Shown piece by piece: positions 1 through 10,609 of a DNA stretch of 64,000 bases. How positions within the stretch are numbered: position 1 is the stretch's first letter; each line of letters starts with the position of its first letter. The translations under genes and the position numbers were made by a program. The notes beneath the pieces are model-generated. The model ran no database searches and was not told the origin of the DNA. It saw nothing but the letters and a program-made list of their open reading frames with translations. The stretch spans positions 558,001 through 622,000 of the forward strand of contig JALNQF010000003.1 of assembly GCA_028456385.1 (NCBI GenBank), written 5' to 3'. The stretch comes from Ophiosphaerella korrae. Its lineage: Eukaryota > Ascomycota > Dothideomycetes > Pleosporales > Phaeosphaeriaceae.

Positions 1-2356
1 CGGCGTAGGTGAACGGCGACTCCCAGTGAAACCATTGCCATAACCGGCGATATTAAGCGATCTGGACCCTCAAACCAAAAGCCTGAGCCTTGCAGCTGCC
101 GTGATGCGATATCCACACCCGTCACTAGCTCATGAGCTTGGGCCAGGATTGGGCTAGCGTTTCACGTGGCGTCTAACCATTTTGGCAATGTATTGCGAAA
201 AGCACGTGACCTGCATCGCCGTAGTGAATGTACTTGATAGGGGTGATGGTTTCGAACAAGAGCTTTGGCAGCTAGCAAAAGGAATCTCGTCAATGACATT
301 CTGCGATTCTCGCACAGGCTGGCGCTCGGCACATCCTCACTCGTAGAACATAATAATATCTCGGTCGCACATACGCGTTGAAATCGTCAGTGTTATCAAT
401 CCTAGTGCTGACCACAGTAGCCATCAAGGCCGTCTTGGAGGATGAAAGTTTATCTCATCGTCGACTTTACCCCAGAAGACTTTGCTGCATACTTGGTTCT
501 CCCAACAGCATGGTTAGACTATACGCATGTGCGGACCAACACTCGCGGTAGGACCACTTGTTCGTCTCACCTGCATTGAATAGACCGGAGAGCCCCACGA
601 TCCTGCTGTACCCCTGACGGATCTATACCTAGATCCCAGTCTATGATCAGTTCGGCCTTTCACAATTCTCATAGGAGGAACTTCAGCGTAGGAGAATGTT
701 CACTCAGTTCATCCATCATTAGGCCCCATACGACCCGGGGTAGGCGAATTTTTCGGCCAAACATAGAACTGGAGAGGCAACGCTTGTTTCAGGCTCAAGG
801 CGTAAAGTTGATCAGTTATCAGTTGATATTGTTTCTGCTTCGCCGCGGTAACCTTGACAACTACAGCAGCAAGGACTTCCGCACAGATACCGTAGATACC
901 TCCTGACACAACTGGATCCCACGCATCACCCGCAAATAAGGCCTTCCGTCTTGTAGCCAAATGTCCGATGCATTCCCATAATTTGGCCATCGGGATTCGC
1001 GGAGCGGGACGAGCTCCGAAGGATGCACATGGGGTCGCACATCGAGGATCCATGCCTGTCATCCTAGTCAGTACTGTACGCCTTGTCAAGCATCAATATT
1101 AGATCACCTACATTTACAATTTATGATCACGACAGCCTTGCGTTCGGGCTCGGATTATAAGCTTCAATGAAAGACAAGGGTAGTTCCTAGCTGCTGCATC
1201 AATGCAGTAGCCAGTGCTATCTATAGCATGTTTCCAATATACTAGATCTAACAGGTGCCACTATCAGCATAGTTTATTTCTTGAATACCGTGGTTATGGT
1301 CCTGCCAACTACGTAATAGCTTAAGAAGTTTGGATTGCTGGTGCTAGTTCACACATTTATAACAGATCAAATTAATATATTCAGCATTTATGGTGATCAC
1401 ACGGCTAAAGAAACAATAAAGGAAAAGTATCATATCCGTGAGCTTGCGCTGCTTGTTTTGAGAAGTATGAAATGTGGACCAGGTGTTCAAGTGAAGCATG
1501 ATACAAATGAGCAATCGATCAACATATACCGGTTGCAAATTACAGTTCCAATGTACAATAGTATCTACGGATAAACCATATGAGTAATTGTTCTTTAGCT
1601 TTGTCTGCAGAGGGGGGTATCCGCCTAGAGCTTGAGGCAGATCTAATTCCTACATATTGACCAGACATTGCGGAGATGCACTCACCATATACATTGGTCT
1701 CGTTGCACACCAAAAATGCAGGAACTGGGATTCCATGTACCATTTATAATTGGATTATAGCTTTACTCAAGCACCCATGCCTCATTAGATCCATATCATA
1801 ATATATTTCTACCTAGTTTAGAGATTGTGTGCCGGGACGGACACCTCAGGAAGTTGTCATATCGGGTCCGTTGGCTTGTTTCTTCTCGGTAAGTACGAGG
1901 GTTAGTCTCAAACGATGTACAGGTACAGATATCAACAAAAAATCCAAACATCAGTAAAATGCTAGTGTAGGGCTTAGTAGAAGTAACCTCACAGAATTCA
2001 GCCAACATGGGCCATCATCTGGCTGTCTATAAACCACTAAATGCATAATTTGGGTTTCATATCTAGAGTTCTGCGAGACATTGTACTGAACATTTATTAA
2101 TTACTCAAAGAGAGGATATGGAGGCGTTGTAACATGCCTAGTCCTGCAAGAGAAGAATTATGGCAAGTCGCTGCTGAGTTTATACTGAGAATTAGGCCAT
2201 TTCGTTGGCATCAATTTCTCCGTAGCCACTATGACAATACTTGATTGTTATGCGAAGAAAGAGTATGGAATCATAGATGAGCCCAATCTTCTGATTCTCC
2301 TCTCCACCAATACGATGGAAGCCTTCCGTCATTCCCAAATCGGCATAACTACACTT
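1..2356. other. Gene-free 5' stretch
   Basis: No reading frame here looks like a conserved protein. The longest open frame (709-1089, minus, about 126 codons) has no family signature and no ATG-anchored structure I would defend. Base composition is mixed, with AT-rich patches around 1200-2100. It is probably intergenic DNA or long-decayed repeat. Confidence 0.5.
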
Positions 2357-3275
2357 TCACTGGCAATAGCGGTTCCATTTCGCTCCCGACGGATTTCCTT
2401 CTAAGGACCGTGCGATACAATATAATCCAAAGAATACCGCCTGGACAAAGCCGAATATGACACTATCAACAGCGGCCCATCCAACAAATCTAAACCAGTC
2501 TAAGAGAAATTCTTCTGTGAATCCATTGTAGTGGTTGTAGGGGAACCTGACCCTCAAAACCCATGATATGCCAAGGAGTGTGAAAACTGTCGCCTGAATT
2601 GCAAGACCCTTGAGGCTCAGGGTCTCGTTGGGTGGTCGATCGAGCATCTTACTTGCTTGGAAGAATAGCGCGGCAATATTGAAGCCCGTGATGATCCAGG
2701 ACATGATCATAAGATGCGTTCTATAGATCATGTTAATTTCCATCTGCTGAAGTATTCACTGCCCGTAACATCTACCAGAGCCGGTACTATGGATGTGAGG
2801 AGGAATATAAGATAGGCACCTATTGCTAGACTCTTGGAAGTGGCTCCATGGTCAGAAGGAAAGCAGACACATGCGATAAAACTGAATGCAGAATATAAGT
2901 TAGCGCCTGATCTTGACCGAAGACCTAGAATCATATTTCTTACAAGCTTAGCTAGAGCAAAGCAACGATGATTAAGTGCACCAAGTTGATCTAGTCGCCT
3001 AGATTGATGGAATGGTGGAAGAATAGATATGGTCCGCCGGGATCCACAAGATGGAAGAGTGCTAAAGCGACATGCTCGGTTGACGATATGAGATTGAGGA
3101 GCGCGTAGCAAATTGAGATACTGCTGCTGTTTCTACCGGAAATAACGCGACGTAGCTGAGGTATGAAGGATAAAATGCTTACAATTAGTAGAACACTGTT
3201 TGGCATTAGCATAGAAGATGAGAAACAAGGCTCGACTTGCATGCAGATCCAGTTCGGTATCTCTGGCAGAACCAT
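2357..3275 (-). pseudogene. PQ-loop-like fungal integral membrane protein, apparently disrupted
   Basis: Reading leftwards from ATG 3275, the first block (to about 3000) carries a PQ-loop-type segment, SFIPQLRRVISGRNSSSIS, followed by an LISSTEH helix. Then comes an in-frame TAG right after INLGD, where I recall this family having a Gly-Asp-Trp motif, so TGG probably became TAG. A good intron follows (donor near 2957, GCTAAC branch, acceptor near 2885). The next block (SLAIGAYLIFLLTSIVP) and the last block (WVLRVRFP, then FRFVGWAAVDSVIFGFVQ, to a stop at 2357) lie in different frames with no credible intron between them near 2743-2770. At least six hydrophobic helices remain recognisable. The family is seen as a PQ-loop-like transporter or receptor of unknown substrate. 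The nonsense codon plus frame break argue for a pseudogene, although an unrecognised splice pattern is possible. Confidence 0.55.
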
Positions 3276-3793
3276 GCTGATGGAAGTGAGATTAGAGCAG
3301 CTAGGTATTGATATTTGGGAAGACGAATTAAACTAAACTGCGCAGGTAAGCCCATAGGGATAATATATGGTATCTAGAAGAGTTGTTGCACGCATTGAAA
3401 AATTCGGAGGGGCGGAGATCTGAGCCTGATGCATAAACGGGGCAACACCACCATGTAAGCAGGCGCAGGGTAAATCACTTACCAATTGAGAAACTTAAAA
3501 CAAGGCGTGCTGCTGTGCCACAAGTCGGTCGGATGGCATGGTATTAAACTGCAGGCGTACCGCCTTCCCAAGAGCAACAGACCAGGTACTCGTGCAGGGG
3601 ATAGGTCATTGATAAAACTGTTGGATAAATCATTGTCCTTGTTCATTATACCCAATATAAAGCGCAATGCGCCAAATTTCTCACGATATACTAACATGCG
3701 ACCTCATATCCAATATACAAATACAAAGCCTTCAGCAAAGCATAGCCAAAACTTCCCTACACAATTTTATCACCACCACCTCATCCTCCACAC

Positions 3794-5494
3794 TCACCCA
3801 CCCTTCAGCTTCACATTAAATCCCCACTGCTCCCACATCCTCACACCGAAACCACACAGCCAAACTAAAGCTACCCACGCCCATCCTCCAGCCCATTTCA
3901 TCGCGCGAAATGGCGCACCAATTGCATGAAGCGTTTCGCGTACTGCATCAAGAATATACCACATGGCTATCACGGCGTATATGATCAGGCAGCCTTTGAC
4001 CAGCAGAACAGGAACTTCTTGATCTGAGCGAAGCCGGTATCGAATTTTTCTGTGCCTATAGGTGGTGCAGTAGGAGGCGTGGTAGGCGGCGCGGGCACGG
4101 CTGGTTTGGTGAGAACTTTTCTGGGTGCTGCGGGGCTGCGTAGGGAGAGTGGCATAGGAACGGAGGGTGTGGCGTGTCTGATAAATGGATCTACGTATCC
4201 CTTGGGTGCAGCTGCGGTAGGCTTTGGTGCTGGTGTGGTATGAGGGAATACAACAAGGGTTGCAGTTGGCTTTGGGATACGTGGACCTGAGGGGCGGAGC
4301 CATGACCATTGAGATGTGAGGGTGCGTTTTGGCAGGGTGGGCTTGGGTTTTTCTGGGAGTTTGTTCTTGTCTTTCTCCTTTCTCTCTTGTCTTCTCATTT
4401 TCCCTATTCACTATGGGACTCGCGCCAGCAACTGCTCCTGGTACATCCTTGCTTCTATAACCAAAGATCGAGCCGCCTTCCATACTATTCTGTCGTATAA
4501 AGTTCGGCGTGGACTTCACTGGACTAGAAGAGCACGCGCTCTGACCAGACGAAGTATCAGCAGTACGATTGAAAAGGCTGTCTTTACTTTCAGCCTGGAC
4601 ACATTGTGGTTTTGTGACTATAGTTTTCGGTTTGATCCGGACTTTAATGGAAGTGGGTAGCTGTGGCGCCGGAGGGTCTCCACCCGACGCCCCAGCAGTT
4701 GGATCCATGCGATATACACGATAACAAGAGGTGGAGGATGTTGTACTGTTGTTCATGGAACCTGTCTTCTGGAGCGAATTGGGGTTGTCCAGTTCATCGA
4801 CTAGGTGAGATAGCTGTATTTGGGTTCTCTTGGGCCTTTCGGGAAGCCTAAAAGCATGTTGAGGTAGTGGGGGGCTGAGAGGGAATGATCCTGTTGGTTT
4901 TGGTGGGCTGTTTCATGAAGTTGACCCAACATGATGGCTAGCTATATGTCGAGATGCATAATTGTAAGAGATCATTTTGGAAGGCACTTATACTCCTTCA
5001 TTATTATTTCTCTCTCTTACTTGCCGTGCTTTCTCTTGATAAGCTTTGTACGCTTCTGCACAGGCTGTTAGTGACGTTCCCTTTGGCCTCGAGGTGGAAT
5101 AATCAAGGATTGGCAAGCGAGTTGTTGGCATAAGCACAGCAAATGCATCGCTTTCAAATGCAGGTTGGCTATCTGTAGAGTTCGTCCTTATTGTAGCAAA
5201 GCCTGTCTTTCGGCTTGCTGGTACCCTCTTTGGCAGAGGTCCTTCGCGATATTCTTGAGAGTGATCTGACGAAGAATCGTATGAGCCGTACCTGCCATCG
5301 GAACTGCCACCCCTATGGTGAGCAATCTTTGGGTAGTTTGCAGGATGCCTCGTCATCTCTTCAAGGGTCCGTGATGGCTTCGTCTTGTCGGCTTTGGGGG
5401 GCGATGTTTGTGAGGTGTCACTTTTTACGAGTTGGACTGCGGCAGAGCCGTGAGATCGGTAGCGGTAGCGGTTGCGGAAGAGCACTTTATACAA
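3794..5494 (-). CDS. Hypothetical protein with C-terminal membrane segment (multi-exon, structure unresolved)
   Basis: I do not recognise this protein. The 5' part (5494-4988) is Ser/Thr/Pro-rich and ends around AYKAYQEKARQ, where a GTAAGA donor is the likely exon end. The middle exon (about 4900-4440) contains KRTQIQLSHLVDELDNPNS and many Ser/Pro residues. A Pro-rich stretch (4398-3985) follows in a second frame, for example IPKPTATLVVFPHTTPAPKP. The last part (about 4010-3794) returns to the first frame and holds one or two strongly hydrophobic helices (CLIIYAVIAMWYILDAV and WVALVWLCGFGVRMW). This looks like a low-complexity cytosolic or nuclear region anchored by a C-terminal membrane segment. 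The true start was not found: the open frame at 5494 begins without ATG, so an upstream exon is likely. The frame changes near 4400 and 4010 have no clean intron. Confidence 0.45.
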
Positions 5495-6019
5495 TTAATT
5501 TGAGGAAGCTGAAATAGCTTGTTAGAGAGTTATAGTGTAACACAGGGTAAGGCTGTTGACCAGGAAAATGTAGTTGTGATGCCTCATAGCAAGTCATGCG
5601 GTTATTTGAAAGAAGCAGAAAAAAAGCCGTTGGGATTATAATTCAACGTGGGGTTGGACTTGGAATGGTTAGTGGCTGGCATGGGATGGTTGAGAACGGA
5701 GGAACGTGATGTGACGCACGAACCGAACCCGTAGCGCAACGGCCTATTGACAATGAAGAAAATTGATTCCTGATACCCGTAAAACTCCCATATTTGTATA
5801 AAACGCTGTCAACCTCCATGAGCCAGTCCACGTCACCGCTTACCGCCCTCAATGCTGATTCCGCTCGCAAAATGGCGATTGAGGGTATACGTTATGTAAA
5901 TGACTTTAACGCCAGATGCAAGTCAATAAACGGGGATGCTTGAATACAGCCCGCACAAGTCCACACCGAAGATCATCTATCCAGAACGCCGAATGACCGT
6001 CCGAATTCAAGAAGGAAGA
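5495..6019. other. Intergenic region
   Basis: This lies between the 5' side of the unresolved minus-strand gene and the 3' end of SEH1. It may include an unidentified first exon of the upstream gene (an acceptor-like TTTCAG reads into 5510 on the minus strand). Nothing else was recognised. Confidence 0.4.
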
Positions 6020-7335
6020 TTAGGCCTCGCTTGCCGTCTCGATCTCAGCATACTCTGTCCAACGACCATTGGCAGCCTTCTTCCAGGTGCGAATAGATGC
6101 ATCGTCTCCGGTAGAGACGAGTAAATCGCCTATAAAGAGCATTAGCGATGCTTGAGTGGATATAGTGAGAACAAGGCATACCCATATGCGAGAAGGTTAC
6201 GCGCCATACTGCACCATGGTGGTTGGTGAGCTCGTCAGTAAGTTTCGCGACTTGCCTTATGCGACCTGGGTACTGTTCATTCTCACGCGAAGTCCCTGGA
6301 GTCCTAGCAGGTCCTGCCAGCCCAGCTCCAATACCGGAAGGCGCATTCTTGCGAGGTCCTGGATTAGGTGAGATGGGATCAGTGGCCGTGGAAGTTGACG
6401 AAGTCCCGCCTGTGGAGGCATTGCCAGAGGTGGGCGTTGATAGTTCGTAGATGCGAATAGCGCCATCCTTGCTGGCTGTGGCAAGAATATCATGTCCTCG
6501 CATGGAGCCATTTGCCCACGCCAGGTCACGAATAATTTGTCGAGCTCCTTCCAACTTGGCTACCTGAAAGAAACGCTTGGCTTTGTCGGTCCTGTAAATG
6601 AAAACATGTTTCATAGCTGCGACAGCTAGCGAAAGTGATTTACGATCAAGCCCGGCCATGATAGCTGTCCAGCATGGCAACTTTTCCTTGTGGAAGACAA
6701 CCTTGAAGCTGACTTCTTCCTGACGTTGAGGAGGATTATCTTCGGAGACCCAATGCTCTGCTAAAATGGTCCATTCATCGAGGCTGCTCTGGTCCTGAGG
6801 CTCGTATACGGTCAAATAGCCGTCACGAGTGATGAGGGCGAGCCATGTTTCCTGCATAATGTTCTTAAAGTCTAAAGACATAAAAGGCGCATGAGTCTGC
6901 GAGGCAAGGTTTGTAATCAGTTTAAATCTATTGCCTGACATGGGCACTTCGGTGATATCTTCTTGCCAGAGTTTGAACCGGCCGTCTTCACCAATGCTGC
7001 CGAGCACCTCACCCATGAAAGGGCCGTTCCACTTGACCTGTCAGGCGTTAGCAGCATGTTACTTGTGTGGCGAAATTGTACATATGCAAGGACCCCGATC
7101 GAGACGCGCGGCTGAATATTAGATAAAATACAGATGCACTTACATCCACAATTTCGGCATCGTGCGCCTTCCAGTTCTCGACCAAGGTCCACGATTCATC
7201 CTTCTTATCCCACACCTTGATGCGATGATCAGAGCCGGCGGTGACCATGCGGGTGCCAAAGTAGTTGAAGTCGATAGCCAACACTAGATCCTGGTGGCCA
7301 TGGGCAAAAGTCTGAAAGGTGCGTTCTGCTGCCAT
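6020..7335 (-). CDS. SEH1: Nucleoporin SEH1 (WD40 protein of the Nup84/Y complex and SEA complex)
   Basis: Three exons (7335-7144, 7037-6182, 6129-6020) give 385 residues, the usual size for fungal Seh1. Introns are 106 and 52 bp with GTAAGT and GTATGC donors; the acceptors are CCTGACAG and TTTATAG. The first blade reads HGHQDLVLAIDFNYFGTRM, then SDHRIKVWDK and AHDAEIVD. Later blades include GEDGRFKLWQED, ATASKDGAIRIYEL, HHGAVWRVTFSHMG and a final GDDASIRTWKK. A Ser/Thr/Pro/Gly-rich insert (6480-6290) sits in the loop before the last blades, as in other filamentous fungi. Seh1 is a beta-propeller that pairs with Nup85 in the nuclear pore outer ring and with Sea4 in the SEACIT/SEACAT regulators of TORC1. 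The start at 7335 was chosen because the first blade begins about ten residues later. The frame stays open another 153 codons upstream. SEH1 is divergent from ALG7. Confidence 0.93.
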
Positions 7336-8183
7336 GTTCGCATAGGCGCAATGCGCCTGAACAAACCGGGCGTCAAGATGATCTACGACGCGCTTGTCGA
7401 CGCTCAAGTGACCGCCGTCAGCACAGGGCTCCTGTATCAAAGGGGACACAAGATCAGCATGCTCCAGGACATCTTCAAAAATAACAGCAAAGTGGAGATG
7501 GGACTGCCGATGCTGGGAGAGCGGGCCAGAGTGCAACCGTGCTTCGTCGCGTGTGGGGCTGAGAGAAGAATCGCTGGCGGCCTGCGAGGGCAGCCGTGAT
7601 GGCGTGAGACTGGAGAGAAAAGTCGGGCGCACAAGGCGACGGGTTACAGCATCTAAATTTGCCTTGATAGCATCGGGCTGGGGTTGCTGGCCAGGCTGTT
7701 TGGGATCCATAATGGTTGCCAATGCGTTCAAAGGCTGGAGCTTCTCTCGTTTGGGATTAGCAGTGAGGAAGAAGCCGGGGCGGACTGTGAACACCTTTCA
7801 ACACCACCAAGCAAAGCAAACGCCAACACCGTCACTGTACTAATAAGTCTGCACAAACAGGTGCCTTTCGTTCCTTCTCCATTTCCTCTGTGTCTTTCCG
7901 TATTTGCAGCACGCTTTCCCGTTTCCAATCGCCAAAGTTTGTATCCGCCTCCTCCCTCAACGCGCATTGGTGCGGCCGTGTCCAGCACACCGACTTGCTA
8001 TACCATCCAGTGTGCCTGCTATTTTAGTTGTACCGCTGTGGTTGCTAGCTGCATTCACTCTCGCACACGCGGCCTCCTAAGATTGCCCAGGTAGATAGCA
8101 ACTACGGTGCTCACGTGCCAAGCCCACCATCATCAGGCGTGCAAGAGTTATCATTGGGACAAACGGATAGGTATTTTCACGGC
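7336..8183. other. Divergent SEH1/ALG7 intergenic region
   Basis: This 848 bp stretch separates two divergent start codons and should contain both promoters. The minus-strand frame of SEH1 stays open to 7794 and encodes a Pro/Gln/Ser-rich peptide of unknown significance. The part near ALG7 (7850-8000) is pyrimidine-rich on the plus strand, which is common in fungal promoters. No specific operator was recognised. Confidence 0.5.
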
Positions 8184-9665
8184 ATGTCAGCTACGCTATC
8201 GTCGACTGAGACGTATTCCCTGTTATCTCTTTCGCTAGCCTGTGTGGGCATATTGGCCAACACGCTCCAGGGGGACGGAGAGCCCCTCATTGCATCCATA
8301 GCGTTCAGTGGGCTCGCATTTTCCTCCAGCTATGCTCTGATACGATGGCTCGGTGATGCTTTCATGAGGCGTGGCTTTAAAGGAAAAGATCTATGCAAGC
8401 TGAAGCAGACTGAAATGTGAGCCAACCATGCACCATTGATCAGTGCAAGACGCTGACCAGCATAGCCCGGAGATGATGGGAGCAGTTTGTGCCATGGTAT
8501 ATCTCTTTATTCTGATTGTGTTTATACCCTGGCCATTCTACAAAGATATCGTCGTGGCTACCTCAGGTGGCGGCAATCGAGATGTCATCAAAGAGCTGGG
8601 ACAGATTGAAACCGGAAGACTGCTCCACAGATTTCCACACAATAAACTTGCGTCCTATCTTTCAGCCATTCTGTCACTGCAGTCTATCGTGCTACTTGGC
8701 ATTGGTGACGATCTGTTTGACATAAGATGGCGACACAAGGTCCTTATTCCAGCATTCGCCGTCATACCTATGCTCGTAGTGTACTTTGTCGACTTTGGAG
8801 TGACGCAGATGGTAGTACCACTGCCACTGAGGCCTTACTTGGGCGAATTGTTTGACCTTGGTACGATCCAGACCCCAGTGCCAGCTCATGGACTCACAGC
8901 GCTAACGAAGACGCAGGTTGGTTGTACTACATCTACATGGCACTCATGTCCATTTTCTCCTCGAACGGGATAAATATCCTGGCGGGTATCAATGGTATTG
9001 AAGTGGCTCAATCGGTGGTTATCGCAGTGCTGGTCGTCCTGAACGACATTCTTTACCTCTCGCCGTTCACACCATACCCGCACCCAGCCACCGATTCGCA
9101 TCTTTTCTCCTTATATCTCCTTCTACCATTCCTTGGTGTCTCCTTGGCCCTCTTGATGCACAACTGGTACCCCGCCAAGGTGTTTGTTGGCGACACGTAC
9201 TGCTACTTTGCAGGCATGGTGTTTGCAGTTGTCGCCATCCTGGGACATTTCAGCAAAACGCTAATTTTGCTCTTGCTTCCGCAGGCATTCAACTTTGTCT
9301 ACTCGGTCCCGCAAGTCTTTCATCTAGTACCGTGCCCCCGACATCGGCTTCCACACTTCAATGCACGGACAGGTTTGTTAGAGCCCTCGCGTGTTGAATT
9401 TCGCAAACCATTACATAGACCGATAGCGGAGAGCCTCAAGCTACTGCACCGGCTTCGGCTGCTACATGTCGAGGTCGATGCAAAGGGACAAGTGCTCTCC
9501 TCATCTAATTTCACGCTAATTAACTTGTGGCTGGTGTGGTTTGGTCCGATGCGGGAAGACCGGTTGACGATGGGGCTACTTGTATTCCAATTTGTGGTTG
9601 GGGTCCTGGGGTTGTTCATACGGCACCGGATGGCTTTACTCATTTTCTCGGCAGACAATTGGTAG
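8184..9665 (+). CDS. ALG7: UDP-GlcNAc:dolichyl-phosphate GlcNAc-1-phosphate transferase (ALG7/GPT)
   Basis: Three exons (8184-8416, 8466-8860, 8917-9665) encode 458 residues. The introns are 49 and 56 bp, with GCTGACC and GCTAAC branch sites. The enzyme transfers GlcNAc-1-phosphate from UDP-GlcNAc to dolichyl phosphate on the cytosolic face of the ER, the first step of N-glycan precursor synthesis and the target of tunicamycin. Diagnostic segments are FKGKDLCK before the first splice, TEIPEMMG across it, LGIGDDLFDIRWRHK (the acidic GDD motif), SSNGINILAGINGIE, and HNWYPAKVFVGDTYCYFAGM. About ten hydrophobic helices are visible. The C-terminus has the family's extended loop (VPCPRHRLPHFNARTG) followed by a last pair of helices. 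The frame is open upstream to a GTG at 8115; the first ATG (8184) gives a normal N-terminus with a hydrophobic helix. Confidence 0.95.
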
Positions 9666-10609
9666 TCGAAGATTTCTTGCTAGACTGTAGATATGGTGTA
9701 GGCATAGTATGTGTACAATGCGATAAGCTGGATTCGCGGTTCTTCTGCACGTCGCATGTTGACATGCGTGACATATTTGTGTAATAACCACGGGCGAATC
9801 AGGAATTTGAGAGAGGAGCTGACGCTGCACATGCTTGTCTTCTGCCTTCGCAAGGCTGTGCGGTGCGGGGCATGAGCAAAATGCGGGGCAGCAGGCAGTC
9901 GCCGGGGCTTTCGGGTAGCGAAGGAGTGGCCCGGTATCCTTGCAGAACGGCTGAATAGATACGGTACTACAGAGTATCTATGCAGAATTTAACGGCACAC
10001 AGGGATGGCATGTGAAGGATCGTAGAGCTAGGCTGGATTGTTAATTCTTGTCAACCACTTATCTCGACTTTTGGATAGCACTATGGCTCCCATGGTTCAA
10101 CCAGGGCAAAGGCAGCATTGCTTAGTTTGGAGCCGAAAAAATCAAGCTCAAGCCTCGGCCACTAACCCAGCATGTTCCGTCGTCTACCCGCGAATATCGT
10201 CATCGCCGTCAGATGGAATCATAGAGGAGCATTTTCCAGCAGCAACAAATCGATGATATAACGCATCGCAATAGTAGACATCTCTACTCCAAAGAATCTA
10301 CTCAAACCTTATCAGAGCCACTGTGAACATCGCTATCGCTATCGCTATCGCACTTCCAAGTGAATCCGTCATCATCGGTGTAGTGATTCGACAGTTCGGC
10401 CAACGCCCCCTCAACCTCCGAACATCGGCCTGAACCTTTTTGTTTCCACTTTGCCTTTGCCATTCAAGCTCCACATGTGCCTCATTTAAGCCGATGTATG
10501 CCCTCGCCGAGATTCCTTCTTCTTCCTAAACCTACTGTCCTATTTCTTTGAGCTTTCGCTCTATAATCCAGCCTCTGGTGCAACCTATTATCTATTATCT
10601 ATATATATC
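9666..10609. other. LEU1 upstream region
   Basis: No gene seen. The last 300 bp are pyrimidine-rich (TCTTCTTCC, then TATCTATTATCTATATATATC just before the LEU1 ATG), typical of a fungal promoter and leader. A hexamer repeat lies at 10329-10351. I looked for palindromic CCGG-NN-CCGG (Leu3) and TGACTCA (Gcn4/CpcA) sites and saw none by eye. Confidence 0.45.
10329..10351. repeat. Short tandem hexamer (ATCGCT, about 4 copies)
   Basis: ATCGCT is repeated nearly four times in direct tandem about 260 bp upstream of the LEU1 start. It may be only a simple-sequence repeat; no factor is assigned. Confidence 0.8.

Noticed and set aside
709..1089. 126-codon minus-strand frame
   Set aside because: No family signature, no promoter or splice context, and a plus-strand frame overlaps it; treated as chance.
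9666..10609. Leu3 or Gcn4/CpcA operators before LEU1
   Set aside because: Looked for CCGG-NN-CCGG and TGACTCA by eye; none found.
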